DNA of 64,000 bases, from contig JAFLCN010000003.1 of the NCBI GenBank assembly GCA_017303555.1, positions 1 to 64,000 on the forward strand. The letters are read 5' to 3'. The position numbers and the translations under genes were made by a program. Below are positions 52,703 through 60,971 of the stretch, piece after piece. Within the stretch, counting starts at the first letter, position 1; every line of letters starts with the position of its first letter. Source of the stretch: Planctomycetota bacterium (GTDB taxonomy: Bacteria; Planctomycetota; Phycisphaerae; Phycisphaerales; UBA1924). Below the pieces are notes generated by a model that had not been told where the DNA came from, did no database searches, and saw only the letters and a list, made by a program, of their open reading frames with translations.

Positions 52703-54423
52703 GTGCCGCTCCGGGGTTGAGGCGCTTCGATGGGTCGATCAAAGAGAAGGAAGCCTTCGCCGAAGTAGACCCAGCGATCCATGCGGAGGTCTTCCGGGAG
52801 ATGGCCGAGATCGGTGACGGCGCGGAAGTGGGGCTTCCATTGGGATTCGGTGGCGCCGATCAGCAGTGCGTTGTCGCCCCCGAGATCGGGATTGGTGAGC
52901 GACATGTCGGGCCAGAGATCCCACTGGGTGCGGCGGTAACCCATGTGGCTGCCGGCGACGAAGACCATCGGATGATTCGGGAGGTAGAAGGTGAGCTGCG
53001 CGGCCACGCCGTAATGGTACGAAATCAGGAGCGGGGACTTCGGATCGCGCGAGCGTGACTTGGGATTCGGCCTGGAATGCTCGATCGAGAGACCTTGGAT
53101 GGCCCGGGCAAACTGCGGCGCGCCCATGAGGCGATGGAGCGCCAGCTTGCCCTCGAGGCCGGGGAGCCTGGCGATGAGATCGAGGCGGAGGATGAGGATC
53201 GAGACGATGATGCCGATGGCGAGCGTGCAGTGCCAGGCGATCTGAGGCGGAGTTTCGGGGCGCTTGAGGATGTAACCCTGCTTGGTGCGATCGGCAAGAG
53301 GCGTGGCGTGCCAGCGGGCCATGCGTTCGCGCCAATCGGACATGCCTCGGATGACGGCGAATGCGCCGAGCGGGATGAGGGAGATGTAGCCTCCGATGGG
53401 CCAGTTGGCTTCGACGCTGGTGAGGAAGGTTGCGCCAAGATAAAAGAGGAGGGTGGGGAGAGAGGTGCAAGCGAGGAAGATCAAGGGAGAAGCCGACTTT
53501 GATTGCTCGGGCGGGGAGGGAAAAGTCGGAGCCACACCGCCCGGAAGGGCGGTGCCACGAAGAGCGCGGAAGCCAAGCCACATGAGCACGAGCGCGGGGC
53601 CGATGGCGGCAAGCTGGATACCGACGAACTCGAAGAACCACTTTGGTGAGTAAGGCGTTGCCTGCGCCGTGGGGGGGCGATCGCCACCGGGGAGCTTGGC
53701 GTGGCCGAGGAAGTGAGAAATGGCCGGCCAGCCGCTTTGTGAATTCCAGATGGCGATGGGGAGCAGGCCGAGCGCGATGCAGAGAAGGACGATCGAGATG
53801 CGGAGAGGCAGGGGGCGTGCGATGCGCAGGTTGGGACGATCGAGGAGGTAGGCGAGGATCAGACTGGGGATGAGGAGCGCGATGGTGTACTTGAAGAGGA
53901 AGCCGATGCCGAGCGCGAGGCCGAGAACGAGCCATGCGCGGCGCGAGGCGCGATAGAACGCGCGGAAACCGGCCCAGCAGGCGATGGCCCAGAGCGCGAG
54001 CATGGGGCCGTCGATGGTCATGAGGAATGTGCCGCTGATGATGAAGGCCGGGATGAGGTAGAAGAGCGCGGCGCCGGCGAAGGCTGCGCGGCGGTCGCGT
54101 GTGGCATCGGCGCTCAGGCCCGCGATGGCGAGTGCGGTAATCGCGGCGTAGAGGGGCGCGAAGGCGCGGACGCCGAACTCGGTGTTGCCGAAGAGGTGTG
54201 TCGAAGCCCAAATAGACCAGGCGATGCCGGGGCCCTTGGAGTAGTAGGACCAATCGGGTCGGGTGCTCCAGACCCAGTACTGGGCCTCATCTTCGACGAG
54301 GTTGTAGGGGCAGAGGAACGCGATGTAGACGAGGCGCGCGAAGGTGATGAGCGCGATCAGAAGCAGGGCCTTGCGCGAGAAGCAGGAATGCCAGGCGGGT
54401 GCGTCCGGGAGCGGATCGCTCAT
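52699..54423 (-). CDS. ArnT/PMT-like glycosyltransferase (GT39/GT83), membrane
   Basis: A 574-residue polytopic membrane glycosyltransferase. Early loop LVEDEAQYWVWSTRPDWSYYSKGPGIAW carries the acidic D-E-A-x-Y-x-x-W catalytic region followed by YYSKGP, typical of ArnT-like enzymes. Many membrane helices follow, then a C-terminal soluble domain. It uses a lipid-linked sugar donor to modify a lipid or protein acceptor. First gene of the operon with PAP2 and LptF. A 25-base REP-like palindrome lies in the coding sequence (53535-53559), read as RGTALPGGVA at ~residue 291. No Shine-Dalgarno is seen before ATG 54423. Confidence 0.87.
   Translation of the reverse strand: MSDPLPDAPAWHSCFSRKALLLIALITFARLVYIAFLCPYNLVEDEAQYWVWSTRPDWSYYSKGPGIAWSIWASTHLFGNTEFGVRAFAPLYAAITALAIAGLSADATRDRRAAFAGAALFYLIPAFIISGTFLMTIDGPMLALWAIACWAGFRAFYRASRRAWLVLGLALGIGFLFKYTIALLIPSLILAYLLDRPNLRIARPLPLRISIVLLCIALGLLPIAIWNSQSGWPAISHFLGHAKLPGGDRPPTAQATPYSPKWFFEFVGIQLAAIGPALVLMWLGFRALRGTALPGGVAPTFPSPPEQSKSASPLIFLACTSLPTLLFYLGATFLTSVEANWPIGGYISLIPLGAFAVIRGMSDWRERMARWHATPLADRTKQGYILKRPETPPQIAWHCTLAIGIIVSILILRLDLIARLPGLEGKLALHRLMGAPQFARAIQGLSIEHSRPNPKSRSRDPKSPLLISYHYGVAAQLTFYLPNHPMVFVAGSHMGYRRTQWDLWPDMSLTNPDLGGDNALLIGATESQWKPHFRAVTDLGHLPEDLRMDRWVYFGEGFLLFDRPIEAPQPRSGT
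53535..53559. repeat. REP-like palindrome inside the GT39 coding sequence (copy 2)
   Basis: Identical over 25 bases, inverted, to the intergenic copy at 8733-8757. It encodes a loop between membrane helices in frame. Confidence 0.75.
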
Positions 54424-54575
54424 TGGGAACGGTATGGGGGAATGTGGGATGTCGGATGTGGGATGTTCGGATTTCGGATTTGGGATTTCGGAATGCGGAA
54501 TGCGGACTGAAGGACGCGCGACTCGGGGGCTTGGTTTGAGTTCCGCGCTCCCAGTTCCGCGCTCCGAGCTCGGGC
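54424..54575. repeat. Intergenic short-repeat tract
   Basis: Contains a GGGATGTCGGATGTGGGATG unit (54444-54463), tandem TTCGGAT/TTGGGAT and GAATGCGGAATGCGG units (54465-54506) and a duplicated TTCCGCGCTCC (54541-54571). No gene is seen. It separates the GT39 operon from the second LptF/G gene. Confidence 0.7.
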
Positions 54576-56252
54576 CTAGTGCTTGCGCACGATGAGGTAG
54601 GTCCAGAATGTGTAAAGCGCGAGCGCGGCGACGCCGGCCCAGAGGAGGGGGAGGCCGATCCAGCCGCTGGAGCGGGCGAATTGCTGGCCGCCGCTGATGG
54701 TGATGACGCAGACGAGGGCGGGGAAGAAGCTCCAGAGGTAGACGGTCAGGGGGAGGCTTTTGCTGAAGCGCAGGGCGGTGATCGCGCCGGTGAGCATCAT
54801 GACGAGGCAGCTCGCGGCGACGGCGAGGCGTTCTTGCTGGCGGCTGGTGATCTCGTCGTTGAGATAGACGAGCATGTTGCGCAGGTCGCCGGCGCGGAGG
54901 GCGATGTTGCCGTCTTTCTCGGCGGGCGCGGATTCGATGAGCAGAGGCAGCGTGCCGAGCTTGAGGAGCGAGGCGAGCTGGTCGTTGGGCGCGAGCAGGC
55001 CGGCGAGCGGGAGGCGCTCGCGCTTGGTGGATTCGGAGGTGGTTCCTTCGTTGAGGGGCGAAGAGGCAACGTCGCGGAGTTCGAGGCGGAGGGCCATCTG
55101 GCCGTCGGGCCGGTCTTCGGTGGTGTCGGGCGCGAGGACGACGGAGCGGGCGAGGTGGCGTACGCCTCCGGTGCGGGAGAGGCCGGCGCCCTCGGTGCGG
55201 AGCAGGTCGATCTCGACGTTGCCGCCGTTCTTGGGGAGGATGTTCCAGGTGCGGTTGTTGCCGGGCTTGATGGAAGCGGCGCGAACGACGATTTGGCGTC
55301 CGGCGGCATCGAGGAGCGTGAAGGAACCGGCGGCCTCGAGCGAGCGGGTCATGTCGTCGAGCGTGCGGCGGAGCGCGAGTTCATCGGCGAGGCGGCGGCG
55401 CCGGACGTCGATCCAGCTCATGCGTTCGGGGTGACTGCGCAGGTCGCGGAGTTCGTCGGAGCGGAGGAACTTGGGGTCATCGGAAAGTGAAGAGGGGACG
55501 GTGATGGAGACGGGGAGCGTTTTGCCGGTGACAAGGCCGGTCTTGACGTCTTTGCTTGCGAAGTCTTCGAAGCGCATCGCGACGCGGGTGGAGGGGCCCG
55601 AATCGGCGGAAGAAACTTCGGGGAAGACCCAGAGCGTGGCGCGTCCGGCGCTGCCCTCGCTGACGACGTTGCCCGCATCGTCGGTTTCGATGACGGTGGG
55701 GCGTGCCAGGACGAGGGCGGTGCGGGCCTCGGAGCCGGGTTCGAGCTCGATGGGTTGGGCGCGGTCGGCGAAGACGATGAGCTTTTTGAGTTCGACGCTC
55801 TGGCCGCGGTTGATGCGGGTGGCGAGGAGCTTGGCGACGTCCTCGGTGATCATGGTCTGCATGGTCACGAGAAAGCGTGGGATGATCTGGGCGTTGAGGG
55901 CGAGCATGCCACCGAAGAGGATGAGGCCGAGGAATGCCGCGGGAACCAGGAGTGAGCGGTGGCTGATGCCGCCGGACGCGGCGGCGACGAACTCGTTATC
56001 GCTGCTGAGGCGGTGATAGACCAGCGTGCTGGCGAAGCAGCCCGCGAAAGGGAGCGCGTACGCGAGCATGGGCGGGATGGCGAGGAGGAGGAACTTGAGC
56101 GCTTCGAACGGAGCGAGGCGGCCGTCGGCGAGGGGCTTGATGGTTGCGGAGAAGGCGATGACGGTGACGAGGACGGCCGTGGCGAGGAGCAGATTGCGCG
56201 TGAGCTCTCCGAGGATGGAGCGCCAAAGGGTGATGGGTTGGGGGCGGGCCAT
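54576..56252 (-). CDS. LptF/LptG-family permease, second paralogue
   Basis: A 558-residue member of the YjgP/YjgQ family, longer than usual (~360-420) because of an enlarged periplasmic domain (~130-450). N-terminal helices: TRNLLLATAVLVTVIAFSATI, LKFLLLAIPPMLAYALPFAGCFAST, then VAAASGGISHRSLLVPAAFLG. C-terminal helices: LAVAASCLVMMLTGAITALR, VYLWSFFPALVCVITISGG, LPLLWAGVAALALYTFWTYL. With the gene at 50736 it forms the LptF/LptG pair; which is which cannot be told. No Shine-Dalgarno before ATG 56252. Confidence 0.85.
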   Translation of the reverse strand: MARPQPITLWRSILGELTRNLLLATAVLVTVIAFSATIKPLADGRLAPFEALKFLLLAIPPMLAYALPFAGCFASTLVYHRLSSDNEFVAAASGGISHRSLLVPAAFLGLILFGGMLALNAQIIPRFLVTMQTMITEDVAKLLATRINRGQSVELKKLIVFADRAQPIELEPGSEARTALVLARPTVIETDDAGNVVSEGSAGRATLWVFPEVSSADSGPSTRVAMRFEDFASKDVKTGLVTGKTLPVSITVPSSLSDDPKFLRSDELRDLRSHPERMSWIDVRRRRLADELALRRTLDDMTRSLEAAGSFTLLDAAGRQIVVRAASIKPGNNRTWNILPKNGGNVEIDLLRTEGAGLSRTGGVRHLARSVVLAPDTTEDRPDGQMALRLELRDVASSPLNEGTTSESTKRERLPLAGLLAPNDQLASLLKLGTLPLLIESAPAEKDGNIALRAGDLRNMLVYLNDEITSRQQERLAVAASCLVMMLTGAITALRFSKSLPLTVYLWSFFPALVCVITISGGQQFARSSGWIGLPLLWAGVAALALYTFWTYLIVRKH

Positions 56253-56338
56253 GTGGGGGTGCGGGCGTGACGTCGTTCAATAATTCGCGGAAGGCAGGCC
56301 AACCCCTTTCTTTGGGGTCTTTGCGTCGCAAAGTCATT

Positions 56339-56473
56339 TTCACCGCAGAGTCGCAGAGATCGCAGAGAAGAAGTCACGCCATGAACAGTCGAGCGAAGGA
56401 CACGAAGTTGGCGTTGAAACTATTTCCATTCTTTCCGGCTTTCTCTGTGCTCTCTGTGACTCTGCGGTGAACG
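56339..56473. repeat. Long inverted-repeat element (GCAGAGTCGCAGAGA family), intergenic copy
   Basis: Left arm TTCACCGCAGAGTCGCAGAG from 56339, right arm CTCTCTGTGACTCTGCGGTG near 56451-56470, imperfect over ~30 bases with ~75 bases between. Same family as the element inside gatB (56792-56913). It lies in the gap between gatB and the second LptF/G gene. Confidence 0.75.
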
Positions 56474-56540
56474 TCTTTTGCCTTCAAGTATTTCTTGCTG
56501 CGGGTACGCGGCTTGGGAGATGAGACTCTAAGCCGATGGG

Positions 56541-58265
56541 TCATCCGGCGGTCAGACGCGCGAGGATGGCTTCGCGGAGAGTTTTTGCGTCGCCGCTGCC
56601 ACCGGAGTGTTTCATCGCGGCGCCGACGAGGCGGCCGACGGCGGCGAGCTTGCCCGCTTTGACATCGGCCGCGGCCTGGGCATTTTCGGCGATGGCCTGA
56701 TCCACCCATTTGGACATGGCGGCGTCGTCGCGAACGGTGAGCATGCTGCGGTCTTTGGCGAGCTGCTCGACTGAGGGGAAGACAGAAGAGGCATTCACCA
56801 CAGAGACACAGAGGCACAGAGAAGAAAGAGGAGTGGAAGGGGAAGAAGGCGCGGCTTGAGAAGAATCTGAGTCAGTATGTCCTCTCTGTGTCTCTGTGTC
56901 TCTGTGGTGAATGTCTTTGCAAAGCAGCCCGAAGAGCTCGTCCGCGTTTTGGTTATTGAGTTTGCCATCCTCGCGGAGCTTGCCGATGGAGGCGACTTGT
57001 TCGGGGGAGATGCCGAGCTGGTGGATCTCGACGTGCTGTTCGTTGGCGCGTTTCGCGCCGGATTGCAGAAGGATGTTGGCGGCGAGTTTGCCGGCGCGGG
57101 CGTGGTCGATGCCGAGTGATTCCATGGCAGCGAAGGTGCGCTCGTAGAAGAGGCAGACATCGCGCTCGTCGATCAGGGCGGCGGCTTCTTTCTTGCCCAG
57201 CGCGAACTCATCCATGAAACGGGCGAAGCGGGCGAGGGGAAGCTCGGGGATCGTGGCGCGGATGCGCTCTTTCCACTCGTCGTTGACGACGACGGGGACG
57301 AGATCGGGATCGGGGAAGTAGCGGTAATCGTGGGCGTCTTCTTTTTCGCGCTGGAGGACAGTGGCGCCGCGGCCGCCTTCGGCGCGGTCGTCCCAGCCGC
57401 GGGTTTGCTTGGTGCCGGGGCCCATCTCGCGGCGCTCCGTGAAGTAGCGGCGGGGCTGCTCCTGAAATTCGTACTCGATCGCGGCCTGAACGGACTTGAA
57501 GCTGTTGAGGTTTTTGACTTCGACGATCGGCGTCTTGATGAACTTGCCGTCCTTCATCGTGATCTGAAGGTTGATGTTGGGCTCGAAGCGCATGTGCCCC
57601 CGCTGCATGATGCCTTCGGTAACGCCGAGGAAGCGGCAGATGTTGCGGAGCTGCTTGCAGAAGGAGACGACCTGCGCGCTGCTGGTGAATTCGGGCTGCG
57701 TGACGATTTCGAGGAGCGGGGTGCCGGCGCGGTTGTAGTCGGCGATGGAGCCGTCGATCGCCCCACCCGCTCCGCCTCCCGGCGCTTCGTGCAGGAGCTT
57801 GCCGGCATCTTCTTCGAGATGAGCGCGGAGGATGCCGATGCGGGTCGGTTCGCCTTCGAGATCGACCTGGCCTTTGTCATCGACGGCAGGGACATCGGTC
57901 GAGCCGTCGAAGCAGATGGGCAGGTCGTACTGGCTGATCTGATAGGCCTTGGGAAGATCGGGGTAGAAGTAGCTTTTGCGATCCCACTTGGTGATCGGCG
58001 CGATCTGGCACTGGAGCGCGAGGCCGACCTTGATTGCCATGTCGACGGCGGCTTTGTTCATCACCGGCAGCGCGCCGGGGAGAGCGAGAACGGTTGCATC
58101 AATCAGCGTGTTGGGCGTGACAGAGGCGTTGTCGTGCGGATCGAACTCGGGACAGGCCGGGCTTGGTGCGCGGCTGAACATCTTGGTGCGGGTCGCGAGT
58201 TCGACGTGGACTTCCATGCCGACGATGAGCTTGATGCGGTCGATATCGGCGGCGGTGTAGGACAT
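56541..58265 (-). CDS. gatB: Aspartyl/glutamyl-tRNA amidotransferase subunit B with in-frame insert
   Basis: The 574-residue GatB subunit phosphorylates and amidates mischarged Glu-tRNA(Gln)/Asp-tRNA(Asn) with GatA and GatC. Motifs: IKLIVGMEVHVELATRTKMFS, SYFYPDLPKAYQISQYDLPI, LEEDAGKLLHE, DYNRAGTPLLEIVT, MRFEPNINLQI, EVKNLNSFKSVQAAIEYE, DYRYFPDPDLVP. The tail domain (WVDQAIAENAQAAADVKAGK, VGAAMKHSGG) is intact. Between LLCKD and VEQLAKD lie ~41 extra residues (~451-491) encoded by a palindromic repeat; this accounts for part of the excess over the usual ~480. ATG 58265 chosen because IKLIVGMEVH follows. gatA and gatC are not in the window. Confidence 0.93.
   Translation of the reverse strand: MSYTAADIDRIKLIVGMEVHVELATRTKMFSRAPSPACPEFDPHDNASVTPNTLIDATVLALPGALPVMNKAAVDMAIKVGLALQCQIAPITKWDRKSYFYPDLPKAYQISQYDLPICFDGSTDVPAVDDKGQVDLEGEPTRIGILRAHLEEDAGKLLHEAPGGGAGGAIDGSIADYNRAGTPLLEIVTQPEFTSSAQVVSFCKQLRNICRFLGVTEGIMQRGHMRFEPNINLQITMKDGKFIKTPIVEVKNLNSFKSVQAAIEYEFQEQPRRYFTERREMGPGTKQTRGWDDRAEGGRGATVLQREKEDAHDYRYFPDPDLVPVVVNDEWKERIRATIPELPLARFARFMDEFALGKKEAAALIDERDVCLFYERTFAAMESLGIDHARAGKLAANILLQSGAKRANEQHVEIHQLGISPEQVASIGKLREDGKLNNQNADELFGLLCKDIHHRDTETQRGHTDSDSSQAAPSSPSTPLSSLCLCVSVVNASSVFPSVEQLAKDRSMLTVRDDAAMSKWVDQAIAENAQAAADVKAGKLAAVGRLVGAAMKHSGGSGDAKTLREAILARLTAG
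56792..56913. repeat. Palindromic element inserted in frame within gatB
   Basis: 31-base arms (56792-56822 and 56883-56913) are reverse complements with one mismatch; ~60 bases lie between. It is translated as HHRDTETQRGHTDSDSSQ...LCLCVSVVN within GatB. Same family as 56339-56473. The surrounding gatB sequence stays in frame and conserved on both sides. Confidence 0.85.
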
Positions 58266-58428
58266 GCGGAGGGATGGTATCGGACGAAGGCGAGAGAACG
58301 CGGGGAAGGGGGAATCGATGTCAGAAGTCAGATGTCGGAGTTGGAGCGCGGGGCAGAAAGGGTGATGGGTTGACGATGAAGAAGGCATCGAGGCAAGAGG
58401 CATCAAGGCATCGGGGCATCAAGTGGGA
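58266..58428. repeat. Short intergenic tract with GGCATC repeats
   Basis: 163 bases between gatB and the sigma-like gene. Four closely spaced GGCATC units (58386-58429) and a GTCAGAAGTCAGATGTCGGAG stretch near 58321 are present. No gene or terminator is recognised. Confidence 0.5.
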
Positions 58429-60075
58429 TCAGGGGCGGATGGCGTGTTGGAGTTGGGATGCGGCGCGGATGCGGGTGAGGTTGAGGAGCTTTGCAATTTC
58501 AGGGATGGTGTGGGGCCGCGTGCTTGCCCATCCGAATCGAAGGCGGAGGAGCGCGACGAGTTCGGGCGGGCGGGTTTCGAGTTGCGAGCGGAGGCGCGCG
58601 GGAGAGAGTGTTGCCTGCCAGGGCGAAACGTGATCGGTCCAATCGGGGATGCTGCCGGGCGCGCGTGCGGCGCGGGTTGAGCCGCGGAGCCGGAGAAGGC
58701 GGAGCTCGCGTTCGTGTGACTTGGTCCAGTCGGAGAGCGCTCGCGCGACGTGGAGGGCGATGGGCGCGGCGAGCGTGCCGCCGATTTCGCGCCGGCCGGA
58801 GGAGAGAGGGGTGAATCCCTCGATGGCGGTCGATGCGGCGTGGACACCGGCGAAGAGCGCATCGGCGAGGAGGTGGGGTTCGGAGCGGAGGAGATCGATG
58901 CTGCCGGGGCCTGGGAGGAGGGATTCGAGCGAAGCGACGATGACGGCGCGGTGTGGGCGGACGAGCGCGGCGCGGAGCTTTGCGGCCCAGCGGAGCGCGG
59001 ACTCGGCGAGATCGGCGGAGTCGGCGTGGGCGCGGCTGTTTGCCGCGGCGAATTGCATGCAGGCGTGGTGCGTGAGGACGAGCTCGGTTTCGGTTGTTCG
59101 ATCGGGGACATCGCGGGCGCGCATGGCGGCGAGGAGCGAATCGAGATCGGTCTCGGCGGGGTGCAGGACAAGGGAGGCGGCGCGGGGGGAGCGCGCGGCG
59201 AGATCGGCGAGCGAGTTGGGTGCTTTGGAATTGAAATCGAGGGGGAGGCGGGTGGCGGGGTCCCAGCTTTCGATGCGGGACTGGCGGGCGAGGTTGAGCG
59301 CACGCACGATCGCGGGGCGGGACTTGCGTGCCTGGCGCGCCAGTTCGCCGGTGCTGATTCCGGATTCCCAGCGAGCGAGGAGCGCGTTCTTCGCCTTGTT
59401 GGATTGGCGTGGTCGGCGTTCGGAACGCCGTGGCGCGGGCAGAGCGCGCTCGATCGCGGCGCGGGAGCGGCCGGTTCTCTTTGCGAGGTGAGAGGAGAGG
59501 CGCGAGCGATTGACCGGGGCGCGTTCGCGAATCTTCGCCGCCCGCTCTCGGATTTCGGCGCGAGAAACCTGATCGACGCGGGAGAATGCGGCGGCTCGCT
59601 TGAGCGTTTGCGCCTGCGCGGATTCGAAGGCCTCGGTGCTTGCCTTGGGGAAGAACAGCGAACTGCGTCCGCGCGCGGAGAGGACACGCACGGCGATGAG
59701 GCCGCGGGTGCGGTAGCGCTCGAGCGATTTGCGGCTGATGTTCCAGCGCTTCAGGAGCGAGGGCTGATCGAATCCGGGTCCGAGCGGGCGGAGGTCATCG
59801 GCGGAGAGACGCGACTGTGCGCTCAGGCGTTCGACGAGGCGAGCGAGCTGGGGCTTGAGAACGGAGCCGAGCAGCGGATCGGCAATCTGCTCGGTGCGGT
59901 AGCCGGTGACGCGGAACGCGATCCATTCGGCCGGGTAGGGGGTTTCGGGCTGGATGAGTCCGATGGTTTCGATGGTGCGTTGGATGTCCTTGACGAGCGC
60001 GGCCTTGGGCGCGAAACGGAGCTGCTCGGCCAGATCGGCGAGGAGGGGGATTGAGAGCTTTGGCCAGCCGGGCAT
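58429..60075 (-). CDS. Divergent sigma-70-like factor with extra helix-turn-helix regions
   Basis: A 548-residue protein. The C-terminus (~500-545) reads ELVALLRLRFGWASTRPHTI and PEIAKLLNLTRIRAASQLQH, an excellent match in pattern to sigma-70 region 4 (R-x-R-F-G ... T-x-x-E-I-A-x-x-L-x-x-T-R-x-R). Residues ~395-455 (HLLADALFAGVHAASTAIEGF ... IALHVARALSDW) have the outline of region 2.2-2.4 but lack the usual aromatic melting residues. Before these are at least two further HTH-like segments (SLLKRWNISRKSLERYRTRG at ~107; STGELARQARKSRPAIVRAL at ~245). It could be a planctomycete-specific sigma factor or a regulator derived from one. Starts 24 bases after mqnA. No anti-sigma gene is seen. Confidence 0.55.
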   Translation of the reverse strand: MPGWPKLSIPLLADLAEQLRFAPKAALVKDIQRTIETIGLIQPETPYPAEWIAFRVTGYRTEQIADPLLGSVLKPQLARLVERLSAQSRLSADDLRPLGPGFDQPSLLKRWNISRKSLERYRTRGLIAVRVLSARGRSSLFFPKASTEAFESAQAQTLKRAAAFSRVDQVSRAEIRERAAKIRERAPVNRSRLSSHLAKRTGRSRAAIERALPAPRRSERRPRQSNKAKNALLARWESGISTGELARQARKSRPAIVRALNLARQSRIESWDPATRLPLDFNSKAPNSLADLAARSPRAASLVLHPAETDLDSLLAAMRARDVPDRTTETELVLTHHACMQFAAANSRAHADSADLAESALRWAAKLRAALVRPHRAVIVASLESLLPGPGSIDLLRSEPHLLADALFAGVHAASTAIEGFTPLSSGRREIGGTLAAPIALHVARALSDWTKSHERELRLLRLRGSTRAARAPGSIPDWTDHVSPWQATLSPARLRSQLETRPPELVALLRLRFGWASTRPHTIPEIAKLLNLTRIRAASQLQHAIRP

Positions 60076-60099
60076 GCGGGCGTTCCGGGGTGAAGTCGA

Positions 60100-60930
60100 T
60101 CAAGCCCAGCGGACGCGGGCGGCCTGCTCGCGCGTAAGGATGTCGCAGGCGACGGCTTCTTCGAAGAAGCGGGCGACTGCCGCGTGCTCGCCTGGGCCGA
60201 CGCGATAGCGGAGCAAGTCGCCGATGTATCGGCGTGCGAGATCGGGGGGCCAATTGAAGTGGGCGGCGTGATCCTGGATGATGCGATCGAGGCGGGTGAA
60301 GTTGTGGCGGAGCTGGCGATCGAGCAGAGACTCGGCGAGACGGATGCCCGGGGCCTTGGCGGGGTCTTCGAGATCGGCGGCGCGGCACATCCAGAGCGCG
60401 TAGACGAACGGGAGGCCGGTGAGTTTTTTCCAGGCTTCGCCCAGGTCGAGCTGGTGGACGAAGCGGCTGAGGGGCGGGCTGGACGAGATCACCTTGTCGC
60501 CGATGAGCAGGACCGAGTCGGGCCAATCGGAAGGCTGCTTGTGGGAGTGGGCGACGTCGAAGGGTTCGATTCGGACGCGCCGATCGAAGGTGCGATGGAG
60601 GATGATACGGGCGAGCGCGACGGAGGTGTGGCTGTCGGTGTCGGAGTAGAGCGTGGAGATCTGGTCGAACGGGACGGCGGAGAAGACGCGGACTGTGAGG
60701 GTGGGTCCGTCGCAGCCGATCATGCCGCAGGGAAGCATCGCGAGCGGTGTCGAAGAGAGGGCGGCATCGATGATGCTGACAAGGGCGAGATCGGCGGAGT
60801 TGTCGCCGAGCATGTCGCTGAGTCGAGAAGGTGGCGCGGGCGCGAGCGCGAGCTGCGGGATCTTGTCGAGCCCTTCGACGAGGGGGACGGTGTTCAGGAA
60901 CTTGACGATGCCGATGCGGAGCGGGTCCAT
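60100..60930 (-). CDS. mqnA: Chorismate dehydratase (futalosine menaquinone pathway)
   Basis: The 276-residue enzyme dehydrates chorismate to 3-enolpyruvyl-benzoate, first committed step of the futalosine route to menaquinone. Motifs: LRIGIVKFLNTVPLVEGLD, PSRLSDMLGDNSADLALVSII, VRVFSAVPFDQISTLYSDTDSHTSVALARI (in parts), DSVLLIGDKVI, LDLGEAWKKLTGLPFVYALW, RYIGDLLRYRVGPGEHAAVARFFE. Length is normal. Its substrate is made by AroC (29695-30894). It lies between the HAF/dockerin gene and the sigma-like gene on the same strand with gaps of 41 and 24 bp. Confidence 0.94.
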   Translation of the reverse strand: MDPLRIGIVKFLNTVPLVEGLDKIPQLALAPAPPSRLSDMLGDNSADLALVSIIDAALSSTPLAMLPCGMIGCDGPTLTVRVFSAVPFDQISTLYSDTDSHTSVALARIILHRTFDRRVRIEPFDVAHSHKQPSDWPDSVLLIGDKVISSSPPLSRFVHQLDLGEAWKKLTGLPFVYALWMCRAADLEDPAKAPGIRLAESLLDRQLRHNFTRLDRIIQDHAAHFNWPPDLARRYIGDLLRYRVGPGEHAAVARFFEEAVACDILTREQAARVRWA

Positions 60931-60971
60931 CTGCGGGGATTCTTGGACTCGCGCCGGCGACGTGCAGAGGG

